From contig NZ_FOSN01000009.1 of NCBI RefSeq assembly GCF_900114285.1, positions 62,001 through 126,000 of the forward strand: a stretch of DNA of 64,000 nucleotides, given 5' to 3'. The notes below the pieces were generated by a model. It was not told the origin of the DNA. It saw only the letters and a program-made list of their open reading frames with translations, and made no database searches. A program made the translations under genes and the position numbers. Shown here piece by piece: positions 1 to 9,942 of this stretch (the first letter of the stretch is position 1; every line of letters starts with the position of its first letter). The stretch is from Methylocapsa palsarum (lineage in GTDB: Bacteria > Pseudomonadota > Alphaproteobacteria > Rhizobiales > Beijerinckiaceae).

Positions 1-518
1 AGCTCCTCATGGTCCCGCGGAGGCTCGAGTTCGAGCGGGTCGAGACGGGCGTGCAGATGGCCGCGCATGCGATAGGCCCGGATCATCATCAGGGCGCGCA
101 CGGAATCGCGCGTCGCGCGCCGCAGATCGGCGGACGACGCCGGCGCTGAGGCCTCGGCCTTGGCCGCCCGGCTTTTGATCTTCTCGCCGATTTCCTTTGC
201 GTCCGGCGGCCAATGCCCGTCGAGAGCGGAAACCAGTTCGCCATTGGCCGGGACCGGCCAGTTCTGCGCTTTCCAGGCCGGTCCGCGGGCGCTGCGTTCG
301 ATCGCGCCCCGATCGTCGTTCAGCGTGGCGAAGTAATCGCGCCATTCGGGGTCGACCGAGGCCGGGTCGCGCTCATAATCGGCGTAAAGTTGCTCTACAT
401 AGGCGGCGTTGCCGCCGTATAGAAACGACAGTTTCGCGAAGGCCGCATTCGGCGGAGAGCGTCCGGCGCTTGCGCCCCCCGATCCGTTCGCGTTTCCACT
501 GCCATCCTGGCGCGCCAT
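1..518 (-). CDS. sucA: 2-oxoglutarate dehydrogenase E1 component, N-terminal part (cut by window edge)
   Basis: This is the thiamine-diphosphate E1 subunit that decarboxylates 2-oxoglutarate and passes the succinyl group to E2 lipoyl groups in the cytosolic TCA cycle. Only the first 172 codons lie in the window. The reading frame stays open from the ATG at 516-518 to position 1. The N-terminus has a Ser/Gly/Asn-rich leader, then the E1o signature FLYGGNAAYVEQLYADY, and further on RAYRMRGHLHARLDPL, which is typical of bacterial OdhA/SucA. A second ATG lies 12 nt upstream at 530; GGAG inside that stretch sits correctly for the ATG at 518, so 518 is preferred. It lies downstream of sucC-sucD on the same strand, with a double-palindrome repeat in the gap. 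Identity is firm; the catalytic domain lies outside the window. Confidence 0.93.
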   Translation of the reverse strand, partial: MARQDGSGNANGSGGASAGRSPPNAAFAKLSFLYGGNAAYVEQLYADYERDPASVDPEWRDYFATLNDDRGAIERSARGPAWKAQNWPVPANGELVSALDGHWPPDAKEIGEKIKSRAAKAEASAPASSADLRRATRDSVRALMMIRAYRMRGHLHARLDPLELEPPRDHEE

Positions 519-578
519 CGTCGTCTCCATCGGACCAAGCTCGATCCCTGATTTCCAAGCTTGGGCGTTCGGCCCTCT

Positions 579-693
579 GGAGCGCTTTCCAATCGCATGC
601 AATCATGCGATCGAGCATAAATCGCTCCAGAATCAAAGGCTTGAGCATAGTCTTGTCGATTGGATTGATTCAATCCGATCGGAATATGCTCCA
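579..693 (+). repeat. Double-palindrome intergenic element, copy A
   Basis: This is one copy of a roughly 115-bp element seen eight times in the window. It has two hairpins: the first built on CGATCGCATG and its complement, the second on GGATTGATTCAATCC. The second hairpin is closed by an outer arm that includes GAATATGCTC. It lies between sucD and sucA, about 60 bp upstream of the sucA start, so it would be transcribed in the sucCD-sucA mRNA. In this copy the first palindrome is slightly imperfect. Confidence 0.85.
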
Positions 694-883
694 GATCCGC
701 GTCCGGACCGGCCATGTCTATCGGGCAAACCTCAAGGGAGGGAAGCGTTTAATCTCCCTCGCGCATCACCCTAAAATATTATCCTGTAACCTAACAGCAA
801 TACCGGGCCCCCGAATTCAAGCCTGCGTTATCAGACTGATCTCATATTTGACGCGCCCTCGCCCAACAAGAGACGGGCGTCTT

Positions 884-1768
884 TCACCCTTTGAGGATTT
901 CAGCGAGGGTCTTGGCGAGCCGGGCGGGCGACGGGGAGACCTTAATGCCCGCGGCCTGCATCGCGGCGATCTTGCCGTCCGCGCCGCCCTTGCCTCCCGC
1001 GATGATGGCGCCGGCGTGGCCCATCCGGCGTCCGGGCGGCGCGGTGCTGCCGGCGATAAAGCCCGCGATCGGCTTCTTGCGCCCGCGCCTGGCTTCGTCG
1101 GCGATGAACTGGGCGGCGTCTTCCTCGGCCGATCCGCCGATTTCGCCGATCATGATAATGGATTTCGTCTCGGGGTCGGCGAGAAACAATTCGAGGATCT
1201 CGATGAATTCGGCGCCTTTGACGGGATCGCCGCCGATGCCGACAGCGGTCGTCTGCCCAAGACCCTCGCAGGTCGTCTGGAAGACGGCCTCATAGGTGAG
1301 GGTTCCGGATCGCGACACGACCCCGACCGAACCCTTTTTGAAGATATTGCCGGGCATGATGCCGATCTTGCATTCGCCGGCTGTCATCACGCCGGGGCAG
1401 TTCGGGCCGATCAGCCGCGATTTCGAGCCCGAGAGCGCGCGCTTGACCTTGACCATGTCCAGGACGGGGATGCCCTCGGTGATGCAGACGATCAGCGGAA
1501 TTTCGGCGTCGATCGCTTCGCAGATGGCGTCCGCCGCCCCCGGCGGAGGGACATAGATCACGGAAGCCTCGGCGCCGGTCGCCTCGCGCGCCTCGGCGAC
1601 CGTGTCGAACACCGGAAGCCCGAGATGGGTCGCGCCGCCCTTGCCGGGCGAGACTCCGCCGACCATCCTGGTGCCGTAGGCGATCGCCTGTTCAGTGTGG
1701 AACGTGCCGTTTTTCCCGGTGAAGCCCTGGCAAATGACCTTGGTGTCGCGGCTGACGAGAATGGACAT
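884..1768 (-). CDS. sucD: Succinyl-CoA synthetase alpha subunit
   Basis: With SucC this subunit converts succinyl-CoA and ADP (or GDP) plus phosphate to succinate, CoA and ATP (or GTP) in the cytosol. The 294-residue protein has the family's usual length. It has an N-terminal CoA-binding Rossmann domain ([15 protein letters not shown]) and the ligase domain with the phosphohistidine motif GHAGAII, His251 by my count. The start at 1768 (MSILVSRD) is preferred over in-frame codons upstream because those lie inside sucC. Only 4 nt separate it from the sucC stop, so the two genes are surely co-transcribed and probably translationally coupled. sucA follows downstream on the same strand. Confidence 0.97.
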   Translation of the reverse strand: MSILVSRDTKVICQGFTGKNGTFHTEQAIAYGTRMVGGVSPGKGGATHLGLPVFDTVAEAREATGAEASVIYVPPPGAADAICEAIDAEIPLIVCITEGIPVLDMVKVKRALSGSKSRLIGPNCPGVMTAGECKIGIMPGNIFKKGSVGVVSRSGTLTYEAVFQTTCEGLGQTTAVGIGGDPVKGAEFIEILELFLADPETKSIIMIGEIGGSAEEDAAQFIADEARRGRKKPIAGFIAGSTAPPGRRMGHAGAIIAGGKGGADGKIAAMQAAGIKVSPSPARLAKTLAEILKG

Positions 1769-1772
1769 CGGT

Positions 1773-2969
1773 TCAGGCTTTCTTGACCGCGGCGACGATC
1801 TTCTGGGCGGCGTCGTCGAGATCGTCGGCGGAAATGACGTCGAGACCCGAGTCGGCGATGATCTTCTTGCCAAGCTCGACATTGGTGCCTTCGAGCCGCA
1901 CCACAAGAGGCACTTCGAGCCCGACGCCCTTGACCGCGGCGATGACGCCTTCGGCGATCACGTCGCATTTCATGATCCCGCCGAAGATGTTGACCAGGAT
2001 GCCTTTGACCTGCGGGTCGGCGGTGATGATCTTGAACGCGGCGGTGACCTTGTCCTTGGTCGCGCCGCCGCCGACGTCGAGGAAGTTCGCCGGCTCCGCG
2101 CCGTAATATTTGATGATGTCCATGGTGGCCATGGCGAGTCCCGCGCCGTTCACCATGCAGCCGATCGCGCCGTCGAGCGCGACATAGCTCAGATCATGTT
2201 TGGAGGCCTCGATCTCCTTTGGGTCCTCCTCGGTCTCGTCGCGCAGCGCGACGATGTCGGGATGGCGGTAGAGCGCGTTCGAGTCGAAGGAGATCTTGGC
2301 GTCGAGGCACATGATCTGCCCCTCGCCGGAAACGATCAGCGGATTGATCTCAAGCATCGCCATGTCCTTGGCGATGAACGCGGCGTACAGCTGGGCGGTC
2401 AGGGTTTCGGCCTGCTGGGCGAGGCCGCCGCTGAGGCCGAGGGCCTTGGCGATCGCCCGGCCGTGATGAGGCATGACCCCCGTCGCCGGATCGACCGAGA
2501 AGGTGACGATCTTATCCGGGGTATGGCGCGCGACCTCCTCGATGTCCATGCCGCCCTCGGTCGACACGACGAAAGCCACCCGGCTCGTCGCCCGGTCGAC
2601 GAGGAGCGAAAGATAGAATTCCTTCGCGATATTCGCGCCTTGTTCGAGATAAAGCCGATTGACCTGCTTCCCGGCCGGGCCGGTCTGCGCGGTCACGAGA
2701 GTCTTGCCGAGCATCTGGGCGGCGTAGGCTTCGACCTGCGCCACCGATTTCGCCAGCCGGACGCCGCCTTCGTCGCCGGCTTCCTTCTCGGTGAATTTGC
2801 CCTTGCCGCGCCCTCCGGCATGAATTTGCGACTTCACCACCCAGAGCGGACCGCCGAGCTCCCGCGCGGCGGCGCCTGCGTCGCTCGCCTTGAGAATCGC
2901 GACGCCGCGGGAGACGGGAACGCCGAATTCCTTCAGAACGCCCTTGGCCTGGTATTCGTGAACATTCAT
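1773..2969 (-). CDS. sucC: Succinyl-CoA synthetase beta subunit
   Basis: This is the nucleotide- and succinate-binding subunit of succinyl-CoA synthetase. The 398-residue product matches the family's usual length. It begins [19 protein letters not shown], the standard SucC opening, then the ATP-grasp fold ([10 protein letters not shown]). The C-terminal flavodoxin-like domain carries GGGATKDKV and [17 protein letters not shown]. The ATG at 2969 was chosen because homology begins there; the frame extends about 57 codons upstream without SucC-like sequence. It sits downstream of mdh, with a 272-nt gap likely to hold its own promoter, and directly upstream of sucD. Confidence 0.97.
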   Translation of the reverse strand: MNVHEYQAKGVLKEFGVPVSRGVAILKASDAGAAARELGGPLWVVKSQIHAGGRGKGKFTEKEAGDEGGVRLAKSVAQVEAYAAQMLGKTLVTAQTGPAGKQVNRLYLEQGANIAKEFYLSLLVDRATSRVAFVVSTEGGMDIEEVARHTPDKIVTFSVDPATGVMPHHGRAIAKALGLSGGLAQQAETLTAQLYAAFIAKDMAMLEINPLIVSGEGQIMCLDAKISFDSNALYRHPDIVALRDETEEDPKEIEASKHDLSYVALDGAIGCMVNGAGLAMATMDIIKYYGAEPANFLDVGGGATKDKVTAAFKIITADPQVKGILVNIFGGIMKCDVIAEGVIAAVKGVGLEVPLVVRLEGTNVELGKKIIADSGLDVISADDLDDAAQKIVAAVKKA

Positions 2970-3241
2970 GCCGATGTCCCGTACTGACCAAGCTCCGCCG
3001 CCGGCCCCATGCCGCTGCTGAACCGGTTGCGATACAAGGCGAACCGGACGATAGCGCCGTCGGCCGGTCGAGGGAGGCACCGTCGCCTTTCTGGCGGAAC
3101 GCGATCGCCACGCAATCGGCGGCTCTGCGCCCCGCGGCAAAAGTGCGGCGCCGCGCTCATACCCTTTACTAGATCAACCTTGGAGCCCGCGCCATAGGTC
3201 ATTCGGTCGGACGGCGGGTTTTCTCCCATTCCGCCCTAGCT

Positions 3242-4451
<1,210 letters not shown>

Positions 4452-4569
4452 CTAGAGTGCTTTCCGATCGCATGAAGGCATGCGATCGACAAGAAATCGC
4501 TTCAGAGTCAAAGACTTGAGCGGAATCTTGTCGATTGGATTGATTCAATCCGATCGGAATATGCTCTAG
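4452..4569 (+). repeat. Double-palindrome intergenic element, copy B
   Basis: This copy best shows the element's ends: CTAGAGTG at the left (4452) and GCTCTAG at the right (to 4569), forming terminal inverted repeats that include CTAG at both edges. The inner palindromes are the same as in the other copies. It lies between the minus-strand genes zapE and mdh. Confidence 0.9.
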
Positions 4570-4675
4570 GCGGCGAACCGGCGGGGGTGACGCAATATCG
4601 GTCGAATTGGCCGAAAAAAGGTCATTTGCCGGACCAGATCTTATCTCCCCGCTCTTCCCTGCGCGAAAGCGGCGG

Positions 4676-5911
4676 TCAGGTCTCGACCAGTCCGCTCGCG
4701 TCGCCGGACCCGGCTGAATCGATCGAGCCATGCGGCAGCCCAAGATAGGCGGTGGAGCGCATTTCGATAAGCCGCGAGGCGGTGCGTTTGAATTCGAAGG
4801 CTTCCCGTCCCTCGGCGCTGGGATAGAGCCCCGCGGGTTCGGCTTCTGCGGACGCGACAAGCTTGACGTGGCGGTCGTAGAGCGTGTCGATCAACGTGAT
4901 GAAGCGGCGCGCTTCGTCGCGGCGCGACGCATCGAGAACCGGGATGGCGTCGAGGATCAGCGTGTGAAACTGCCGCGCGATGGCGAGAAAATCCGCCGGG
5001 CCGAGGGAAGCGCCGCAGAGGTCCGCGAACGAGCAGCGGGCGACATGGCCATGCGCCTCCGGCAGGCGCAATTCGCGGCCGAGGATGTCCAGCGTCATGG
5101 GAGCGCCGCGATCGACGCCGGTCAGCGCCTTGAAGGCCTCCGTCAGGGCCGCGGCCGACTTCGCGTCGGGCGGCACGTAATAGACGATCCGATCCGCAAG
5201 CTTTTCAAGCCGGAAGTCGGCGCGGGCGGAAAGATGCACGACCTCCATCCGGGATTCGATCAGATCGATGAACGGCAGGAACAGCGCGCGATTGAGGCCG
5301 TCCTTATAGAGTTTGGAGGGCTCGACGTTGGACGTCGCGACAATGACGGCGCCACGGGCGAACAGCGCGGCGAAAAGCCGCCCGAGGATCATCGCGTCCG
5401 TGATGTCCGTGACGCTGAACTCGTCGAAACAGAGCAGGCGGGCCTCGCCGGCGATCACATCCGCGACAAAGGCGATCGGATCGTCGCCTTTTGCGCCGGT
5501 CCGCTTCAGCTCCTGACGGCGGGCGTGAATCCTCGCGTGAACCTCCGCCATGAAGGCGTGAAAATGCACGCGGCGCTTTGGCATGGCCGGCGCCTTCTCG
5601 AAAAACAGATCCATCAGCATCGTCTTGCCGCGCCCGACAGAGCCCCAGATATAGAGGCCCCGCAGGGGAGCGGCGGGTTTGCCTTTGCCGAGGAATGCGT
5701 CAAGCAACCTGAGGCGCGGTCTGGCGCCGCGCCCGGTTGCGGCGTCGCGCAGCTCGACCCTCAGATGGTCAAGCTTGCGAAGCACGCTGTGCTGGCCGCC
5801 ATCGAGTTCGATGAGGCCGCCGCGGACTTTTTCAGCATATAGCTCGATGAGCGAACCTGGCACCGCACCCCCAAAACTGTCTTTGGCGCGGATTTTCCTC
5901 GAGGTCCGCAT
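4676..5911 (-). CDS. zapE: Cell division protein ZapE (AFG1-type ATPase)
   Basis: AFG1/ZapE family P-loop ATPase; the E. coli member acts at the FtsZ ring. The 411-residue protein shows Walker A GSVGRGKTMLMD, then HFHAFMAEVH, Walker B LLCFDEFSVTDITDAM and sensor motif VATSNVEPSKLYKDGLNR, all hallmarks of the family. It lies next to mdh, as in many alphaproteobacteria. The start is uncertain. The ATG at 5911 is immediately preceded by an 18-bp perfect palindrome that would bury its ribosome-binding region. An in-frame GTG at 5863 has GGGGGTGC just upstream and leads straight into the conserved region (PGSLIELYAEKV). Confidence 0.93.
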   Translation of the reverse strand: MRTSRKIRAKDSFGGAVPGSLIELYAEKVRGGLIELDGGQHSVLRKLDHLRVELRDAATGRGARPRLRLLDAFLGKGKPAAPLRGLYIWGSVGRGKTMLMDLFFEKAPAMPKRRVHFHAFMAEVHARIHARRQELKRTGAKGDDPIAFVADVIAGEARLLCFDEFSVTDITDAMILGRLFAALFARGAVIVATSNVEPSKLYKDGLNRALFLPFIDLIESRMEVVHLSARADFRLEKLADRIVYYVPPDAKSAAALTEAFKALTGVDRGAPMTLDILGRELRLPEAHGHVARCSFADLCGASLGPADFLAIARQFHTLILDAIPVLDASRRDEARRFITLIDTLYDRHVKLVASAEAEPAGLYPSAEGREAFEFKRTASRLIEMRSTAYLGLPHGSIDSAGSGDASGLVET

Positions 5912-5934
5912 AAGGCGAAGCTTCGCCTTTTTTT
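5912..5934 (+). terminator. Terminator-shaped palindrome with T7 tract next to the zapE start
   Basis: AAGGCGAAGCTTCGCCTT is a perfect palindrome at 5912-5929; its last two T's begin a run of seven T on the plus strand (5928-5934). In shape it is a plus-strand intrinsic terminator, but no plus-strand gene lies just upstream. On the minus strand it forms the end of the zapE leader, touching the ATG. Confidence 0.45.
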
Positions 5935-6105
5935 CTTCTCCGCTGCAATCGCTAAATTTAATTTTTGCGTCACCTTACAGATCGGCGAAGGGCAAACGCG
6001 GGCTCTGCGACGCAAGCCTCGCGCAACGATCTCGCCTTTTTCTGCTCGCATTCTAAAAATATATACGATTCGTAAGGTTGATTTTCGTAATGTCGTTAGT
6101 GAGTT

Positions 6106-6121
6106 GGCGACATTTGTCGCC
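6106..6121. promoter_or_regulatory. Perfect 7-bp inverted repeat upstream of the protease gene
   Basis: GGCGACA-TT-TGTCGCC lies about 30 bp before the protease start and after an AT-rich stretch (about 6050-6090) that may be its promoter. It could be an operator or an mRNA hairpin. The call rests on the symmetry alone. Confidence 0.3.
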
Positions 6122-6152
6122 GCTGCGTGAATGAAAGAGGGAGACCTGAGAG

Positions 6153-7031
6153 ATGATCCATAAAGGTGGGATGCGAGCTATCGCTGTTTCCGTCGCCCTT
6201 TTTGGAGTCGCGTCTCAGGTTTCGGCGGCGCCGTTTTTCGAACACAAACCCACAAAAGGCGAACCTGCCTTCGTCGGCGCGGACGTCACACCCGTCGTTG
6301 TTTTCGGCAAGAACAGCCGGCGCGGCGTCGAGGAATTCGCCGCCGAAAATCACCTTGACGCGAGCGCGCTCCAGCGGAAATTCACCGCCTCGGGGCTTAT
6401 CGAATGCGGGGCCGCGCATGGCGCGGGGCAGCTCACGCTGACCGATGATCTGGTGACGACCGCCGCGCATGTGTTCTTCGACGAAAAAGGCGCGCCCCGC
6501 GCAAAATCCTGCGTCTTCGTCATCGAATCCAACGGCGCGCAGATCCGCACGCCGATTGATCTCAATTCGATCGTCGCCGGCAGCACGGATCCTTACGCCA
6601 TCGAGGCGGTCCACGATTGGGCGGTCGCCCGTTTGACGCGGCCGATCCATGGCGTGACGCCTTATGGCCTGGCCGACGCCGCGCGGCCGAACACGCCGGC
6701 GGAATTCGTCGCGCGCGGCCATATCGATTGGGGCGACGGCCGCAGGCTTTCGATGGAGAAATGCACGCTCCATGACCAGTTGGCGGCTGGCGAGGAAGGC
6801 ACCCGTGAATTTTCGTTCGATTGCGAGACGGGCGACGGCGCTTCGGGCGGAGCGGTGCTCGCAGGCGCGGACGATCCGGTGATCGAGGCCGTTCTGGTTG
6901 GATGGCGCAGCAACAGACCTTTCCGTTCGGCGCCGTTCTCGCGCAGCCATTATAATTTCGCCGTCACGATCGAGGGGGATTTCAAGAAGGCGGTCGTTGA
7001 CGCCTCAAAGAAAGTCATGGTTTCCAAATAG
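6153..7031 (+). CDS. Exported trypsin-like serine protease
   Basis: Predicted secreted chymotrypsin-fold peptidase of 292 residues. A signal peptide covers about residues 7-26 (MRAIAVSVALFGVASQVSA, then APFF). The catalytic triad is visible as His106 in TTAAHVFFD, Asp155 in HDWAVAR and Ser231 in GDGASGGAV. Paired cysteines (85/120 and 204/224 by my count) suggest disulfides, fitting a periplasmic or extracellular site. The ATG at 6153 has GGGAGA upstream; MRAIAV at 6171 is an alternative that fits the signal peptide better. The gene is divergent from zapE and convergent with fabH. The substrate is unknown, and no PDZ domain is present, so it is not a Deg protease. Confidence 0.85.
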   Translation: MIHKGGMRAIAVSVALFGVASQVSAAPFFEHKPTKGEPAFVGADVTPVVVFGKNSRRGVEEFAAENHLDASALQRKFTASGLIECGAAHGAGQLTLTDDLVTTAAHVFFDEKGAPRAKSCVFVIESNGAQIRTPIDLNSIVAGSTDPYAIEAVHDWAVARLTRPIHGVTPYGLADAARPNTPAEFVARGHIDWGDGRRLSMEKCTLHDQLAAGEEGTREFSFDCETGDGASGGAVLAGADDPVIEAVLVGWRSNRPFRSAPFSRSHYNFAVTIEGDFKKAVVDASKKVMVSK

Positions 7032-7158
7032 CCTTTTGGCCCGATCTCAAAGCCTTGTCTGGCCAAGACAGCTGCGCGGATGAGAGGTTGACCTCACGCG
7101 GCCGCCCATTCCCGGATCGAGTTTTTGTGACCTCCCCGGCCGCCGCGCGATAGAGCGC

Positions 7159-8142
7159 CTACCACCGCATCAAGGCGCTTCCCCAGGTCATGCCGGCGCC
7201 GATCGCCATCATCGCGATGAGGTCGCCTTCCTTGAGGCGCCCGGCCCGATTGGCCTCGTCGAGAGAGATCGGCAGCGATGCGCTCGACGTGTTGCCGTAC
7301 CGCTCCAGATTCATCCAGCATTTCTCGAGAGGAACGCCGAGCCGCTCCAGCACGGATTCAACGATGCGGGCGTTGGCCTGATGCGAGACGATGTGGTCGA
7401 TGTCGTCCACGCGAAAGCCGTTGGCGTCCAGGGCCTCGAGAATGGCGGGAGGCAGAACCCTGATCGCGAATTTATAGATCTCACGGCCGTTCATCGCGAT
7501 CTTATGCATGTTCTTGGAAAGGACTTCCTCGGACTGAGGATATTGGCTGCCGCCTCCTGGGATGGTCAAAATGCCCGCAGCTGATCCATCCGAATGAAGA
7601 TGGGTGGACATTAAGCCGCGTTTCGCGTCGGGCGTCGGTCCGACGACCATCGCTCCCGCCGCATCCCCGAAAAGGACGCAGGTGTTGCGGTCGGTCCAGT
7701 CGACGAGGCGGCTTAAAAGCTCGGCGCCAATGACAAGAACGCGTTTCGCCTGTCCGGCGCGGATGAACTGATCGGCGATGCTCAATCCGAATAGCGATCC
7801 CGCGCAGGCCGCCGAAACATCGAAGGCGAAAGCGCGAACAGCTCCAAGCTTGGCTTGAACGAGGACCGCGCACGACGGAAGCGGCATGTCGGCCGAAACG
7901 GTGGCCACGATGATCATGTCGAGATCTTCGGCCCGACATCCGGCCATGGCGAGCGCCTGCCGGGCGGCGACGACCGCCATGTCCGAGGTGACTTCCCCCT
8001 CAGCGGCGATGCGGCGTTGTTTGATGCCAGTACGGTCGCTGATCCACTGGTCCGTGGTGGCGACCATTTTTTCGAGGTCCTGGTTTGTCAAAATCCGCTT
8101 TGGAGCATAGGCGCCAGTCCCGAGAATATGGGAATGTATCAA
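7159..8142 (-). CDS. fabH: 3-oxoacyl-ACP synthase III (KAS III)
   Basis: Condenses acetyl-CoA (or another acyl-CoA) with malonyl-ACP to start fatty-acid synthesis, in the cytosol. The 327-residue protein has the KAS III opening (ILGTGAYAPKRILTN), catalytic Cys in SAACAGSLFG, His in SHQANARI and Asn in YGNTSSAS. The start is a TTG at 8140-8142 with AGGGG about 8 nt upstream; no ATG fits. The gene stands alone, without the plsX and ihfA/himA neighbours that usually accompany the housekeeping fabH in this order. It may therefore be a second KAS III; the sequence alone does not tell which acyl-CoA it prefers. Confidence 0.92.
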   Translation of the reverse strand: MIHSHILGTGAYAPKRILTNQDLEKMVATTDQWISDRTGIKQRRIAAEGEVTSDMAVVAARQALAMAGCRAEDLDMIIVATVSADMPLPSCAVLVQAKLGAVRAFAFDVSAACAGSLFGLSIADQFIRAGQAKRVLVIGAELLSRLVDWTDRNTCVLFGDAAGAMVVGPTPDAKRGLMSTHLHSDGSAAGILTIPGGGSQYPQSEEVLSKNMHKIAMNGREIYKFAIRVLPPAILEALDANGFRVDDIDHIVSHQANARIVESVLERLGVPLEKCWMNLERYGNTSSASLPISLDEANRAGRLKEGDLIAMMAIGAGMTWGSALMRW

Positions 8143-8377
8143 TCCCTTGGCCCCTTTTCACCACGGTGGGCGAGCAAAGCCGCGCCGGGCGGCTGGACCT
8201 ACGGGATAAGCTGAATCGCCGTCCTCCGCCACCTGTTCCCTCCCGATCACGGGCGAGAAGCGGCTTAAAGGCTTCAATTGTCGTTAATATTTTGCAACAT
8301 ACGCCCGCCTGCGGATCGTCGGGCTTCAGGAAGAAAGGCGTGTGGCGTTTTTCCGAGCCTTGCGTGTTCCCCCAATT

Positions 8378-8650
8378 TTAACGCCGGCGCCGGGAACTGA
8401 GGAGCACGATATCGCTTGGGTTCAGCTCGTAATTTTGCTGTAGAAACTCGATGGTTCCCCGGGCGGCGCGCAACGCGTTATTATTCACCCGAGGTCTGAC
8501 GGCCGCCAAAGTCCAGTTCGCGGAGCCGGCGGCGTTTTCGCGAGGCTGCACAATGACTTCGCTCACCTGCTCGAACCCAGCGCATTTCTTCAAGGTTTGC
8601 AAGCAAACCATCTGAAGCTCTGTGCAGGATCGAACTTCTCTTGTGCGCAT
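8378..8650 (-). CDS. Small conserved-looking protein of unknown function
   Basis: Protein of about 90 residues that I do not recognise. It reads MRTREVRSCTELQMVCLQTL, then an Asn/Arg-rich middle (VRPRVNNNALRAARGT) and an acidic-hydrophobic C-terminus. The composition is normal for a folded soluble protein and unlike the shadow frames around it. No signal peptide or membrane segment is seen. The start is uncertain: ATG at 8650 lacks a ribosome-binding site, while a TTG at 8662 has GGAG 7 nt upstream. The gene is followed by CGCCGGCGCCGG, a GC-rich end. Its upstream region is unusually AT-rich and holds two inverted repeats. Confidence 0.5.
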   Translation of the reverse strand: MRTREVRSCTELQMVCLQTLKKCAGFEQVSEVIVQPRENAAGSANWTLAAVRPRVNNNALRAARGTIEFLQQNYELNPSDIVLLSSRRRR

Positions 8651-8689
8651 GTTGGTAGCCAATACGTCACTCCATTTGTTATGCTGCAA

Positions 8690-8972
8690 GATAAAAAATA
8701 TTCAAATATAGATGAAAACACATGACTTGTTTGAAGTCTTCTTATATCAAGATAAGAAGTATTATCGTCTATCGTAAATTACAAATTCCCTTGAGTATCA
8801 AGGGCGGGTGGGTACGAAGGGAGCGACGACAAGTGTTTAAGCTCGGCTTTTTCCCGACCTGATATTGCAATTAACGCAATATCAGCGCGTGAGTTCCGTT
8901 ATTGATGCGCGGGTGAGGATGTTTCGCAGCTGGCGCTAGCGCCCCCTTCCGGGATTCATCATCGCGCCTTGT
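8690..8972. promoter_or_regulatory. AT-rich divergent intergenic region with two inverted repeats
   Basis: This region lies between the small minus-strand gene and the repeat and small plus-strand gene to its right. It is much richer in A/T than its surroundings. It carries CTTCTTAT(6)ATAAGAAG at 8738-8759 and CTGATATTGC(7)GCAATATCAG at 8859-8885, both with perfect arms. These look like operator or hairpin sites. No coding frame is evident. Confidence 0.4.
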
Positions 8973-9090
8973 CGCTCTTTCCGATCGCATGAAATCATGC
9001 GATCGATCAGAAATCGCTCCAGAGTCAAAAGCTTGAGCACAATCTTCTCAATCGGATTGATTCCTTCCGATCAAGAAGACTATTCTCTAG
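8973..9090 (+). repeat. Double-palindrome intergenic element, copy C
   Basis: The first palindrome (CGATCGCATGAAATCATGCG) is intact. The second is partly decayed, with TTCCTTCCGATC replacing the usual TTCAATCCGATC. The right end is TCTCTAG, with CTAG at 9087-9090. Confidence 0.85.
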
Positions 9091-9192
9091 TCGCGCTATC
9101 CCGGCGCATGTGCTTGACCAGATGGGTATGGATTGACTACCCTTGACGAATCGTCCGGGAATCCCTTCGGACGCGGAAGGGAATGAACGTCC

Positions 9193-9366
9193 ATGATTTT
9201 TGGCGTTTTGGTTGGCATAGCGCTCACGGTAGGCGTGGCCTATGCGCTGGATTATACGCAGGGCCCCCTGGTGGGGCATCTGGTGAACTGGGATGTGGTG
9301 CAGCGCCGGTTGAAGGTTCTGTCTTCGAACATACAGGCCGGGTGGTCGAAGCTCACCAACCGCTAA
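9193..9366 (+). CDS. 57-residue membrane-anchored small protein
   Basis: A short frame, ATG to TAA, encoding one N-terminal hydrophobic helix (MIFGVLVGIALTVGVAYALD) and a basic amphipathic tail ending GWSKLTNR. GGAAGGG lies about 9 nt upstream. Small proteins with one N-terminal helix and a short soluble tail are common in Hyphomicrobiales. I infer a single-pass inner-membrane protein; its function is unknown. It is convergent with the SH3 protein gene. Confidence 0.6.
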   Translation: MIFGVLVGIALTVGVAYALDYTQGPLVGHLVNWDVVQRRLKVLSSNIQAGWSKLTNR

Positions 9367-9390
9367 GGGACAGAATCGTTCAGGGAACGC

Positions 9391-9942
9391 TCATTCGACG
9401 ACCTCGTTGGGGTAGACGCCCCAGAGGTCGGATTGCTGGATGAAGCCGTTAAACCCTTCGCCGAAGACCTTGCACCATCCCCCGTCGCAGCTGCGCACAT
9501 TGGCCAGAACATTGGGTTGAAGTTTCGCGACAGACGCTGATTGAGCGTCCGCTTTCGCATAAAGGATCGATTCGCCGCCCTTCTTCCAGGGCGTGACGAG
9601 CGCGGTGCGTCGGCCCGACAGAAGCGAATGAAGCACCCATCCTTCGGCGCCTTCCGAATCGCGGACTCTGCGCCAGATCTCGAATTCCGCGGTGATCTCG
9701 ACGGGAAGGCCCGCGCGCTGGAAGACCCATGTCGTCCGATGATCCTTGGAGGGGCCTTCACGGAGATTCACGCGGTCCGATTTCAGGCTGACATAGCGCG
9801 GGACGGGAAGGCCGCTCGCTGATCCGTGCTGCTCGGCCTTGGCCGCATCAACGCAAACGAGAAGCGCCACGGCCGCGGCGACAGGAGCCGCCGCTCTTTT
9901 GAGCGCCCGCGTCCACAAACGAAATATCCTGCTAGCGCCCAC
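9391..9942 (-). CDS. Secreted bacterial SH3-domain protein
   Basis: 183-residue protein with a signal peptide (about residues 14-36, ending DAAKAEQ) and one or two SH3b-type modules. The first is YVSLKSDRVNLREGPSKDH, the standard opening of bacterial SH3 domains; the second is around RTALVTPWKKGGESILYAKA. Such proteins are exported and are thought to bind peptidoglycan or peptides. The start is GTG at 9940-9942 with GAGGACG upstream. The gene is divergent from the 2-hydroxyacid dehydrogenase, an arrangement I recall from other Hyphomicrobiales. Confidence 0.85.
   Translation of the reverse strand: MGASRIFRLWTRALKRAAAPVAAAVALLVCVDAAKAEQHGSASGLPVPRYVSLKSDRVNLREGPSKDHRTTWVFQRAGLPVEITAEFEIWRRVRDSEGAEGWVLHSLLSGRRTALVTPWKKGGESILYAKADAQSASVAKLQPNVLANVRSCDGGWCKVFGEGFNGFIQQSDLWGVYPNEVVE

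Noticed and set aside
197-1786. Long plus-strand frame opposite sucA and sucD
   Set aside because: It is the antisense shadow of sucD and the sucA 5' region; Arg/Gly-rich composition typical of high-GC shadows and no family likeness.
1695-2987. 430-codon plus-strand frame opposite sucC
   Set aside because: A pure antisense shadow of a certain gene.
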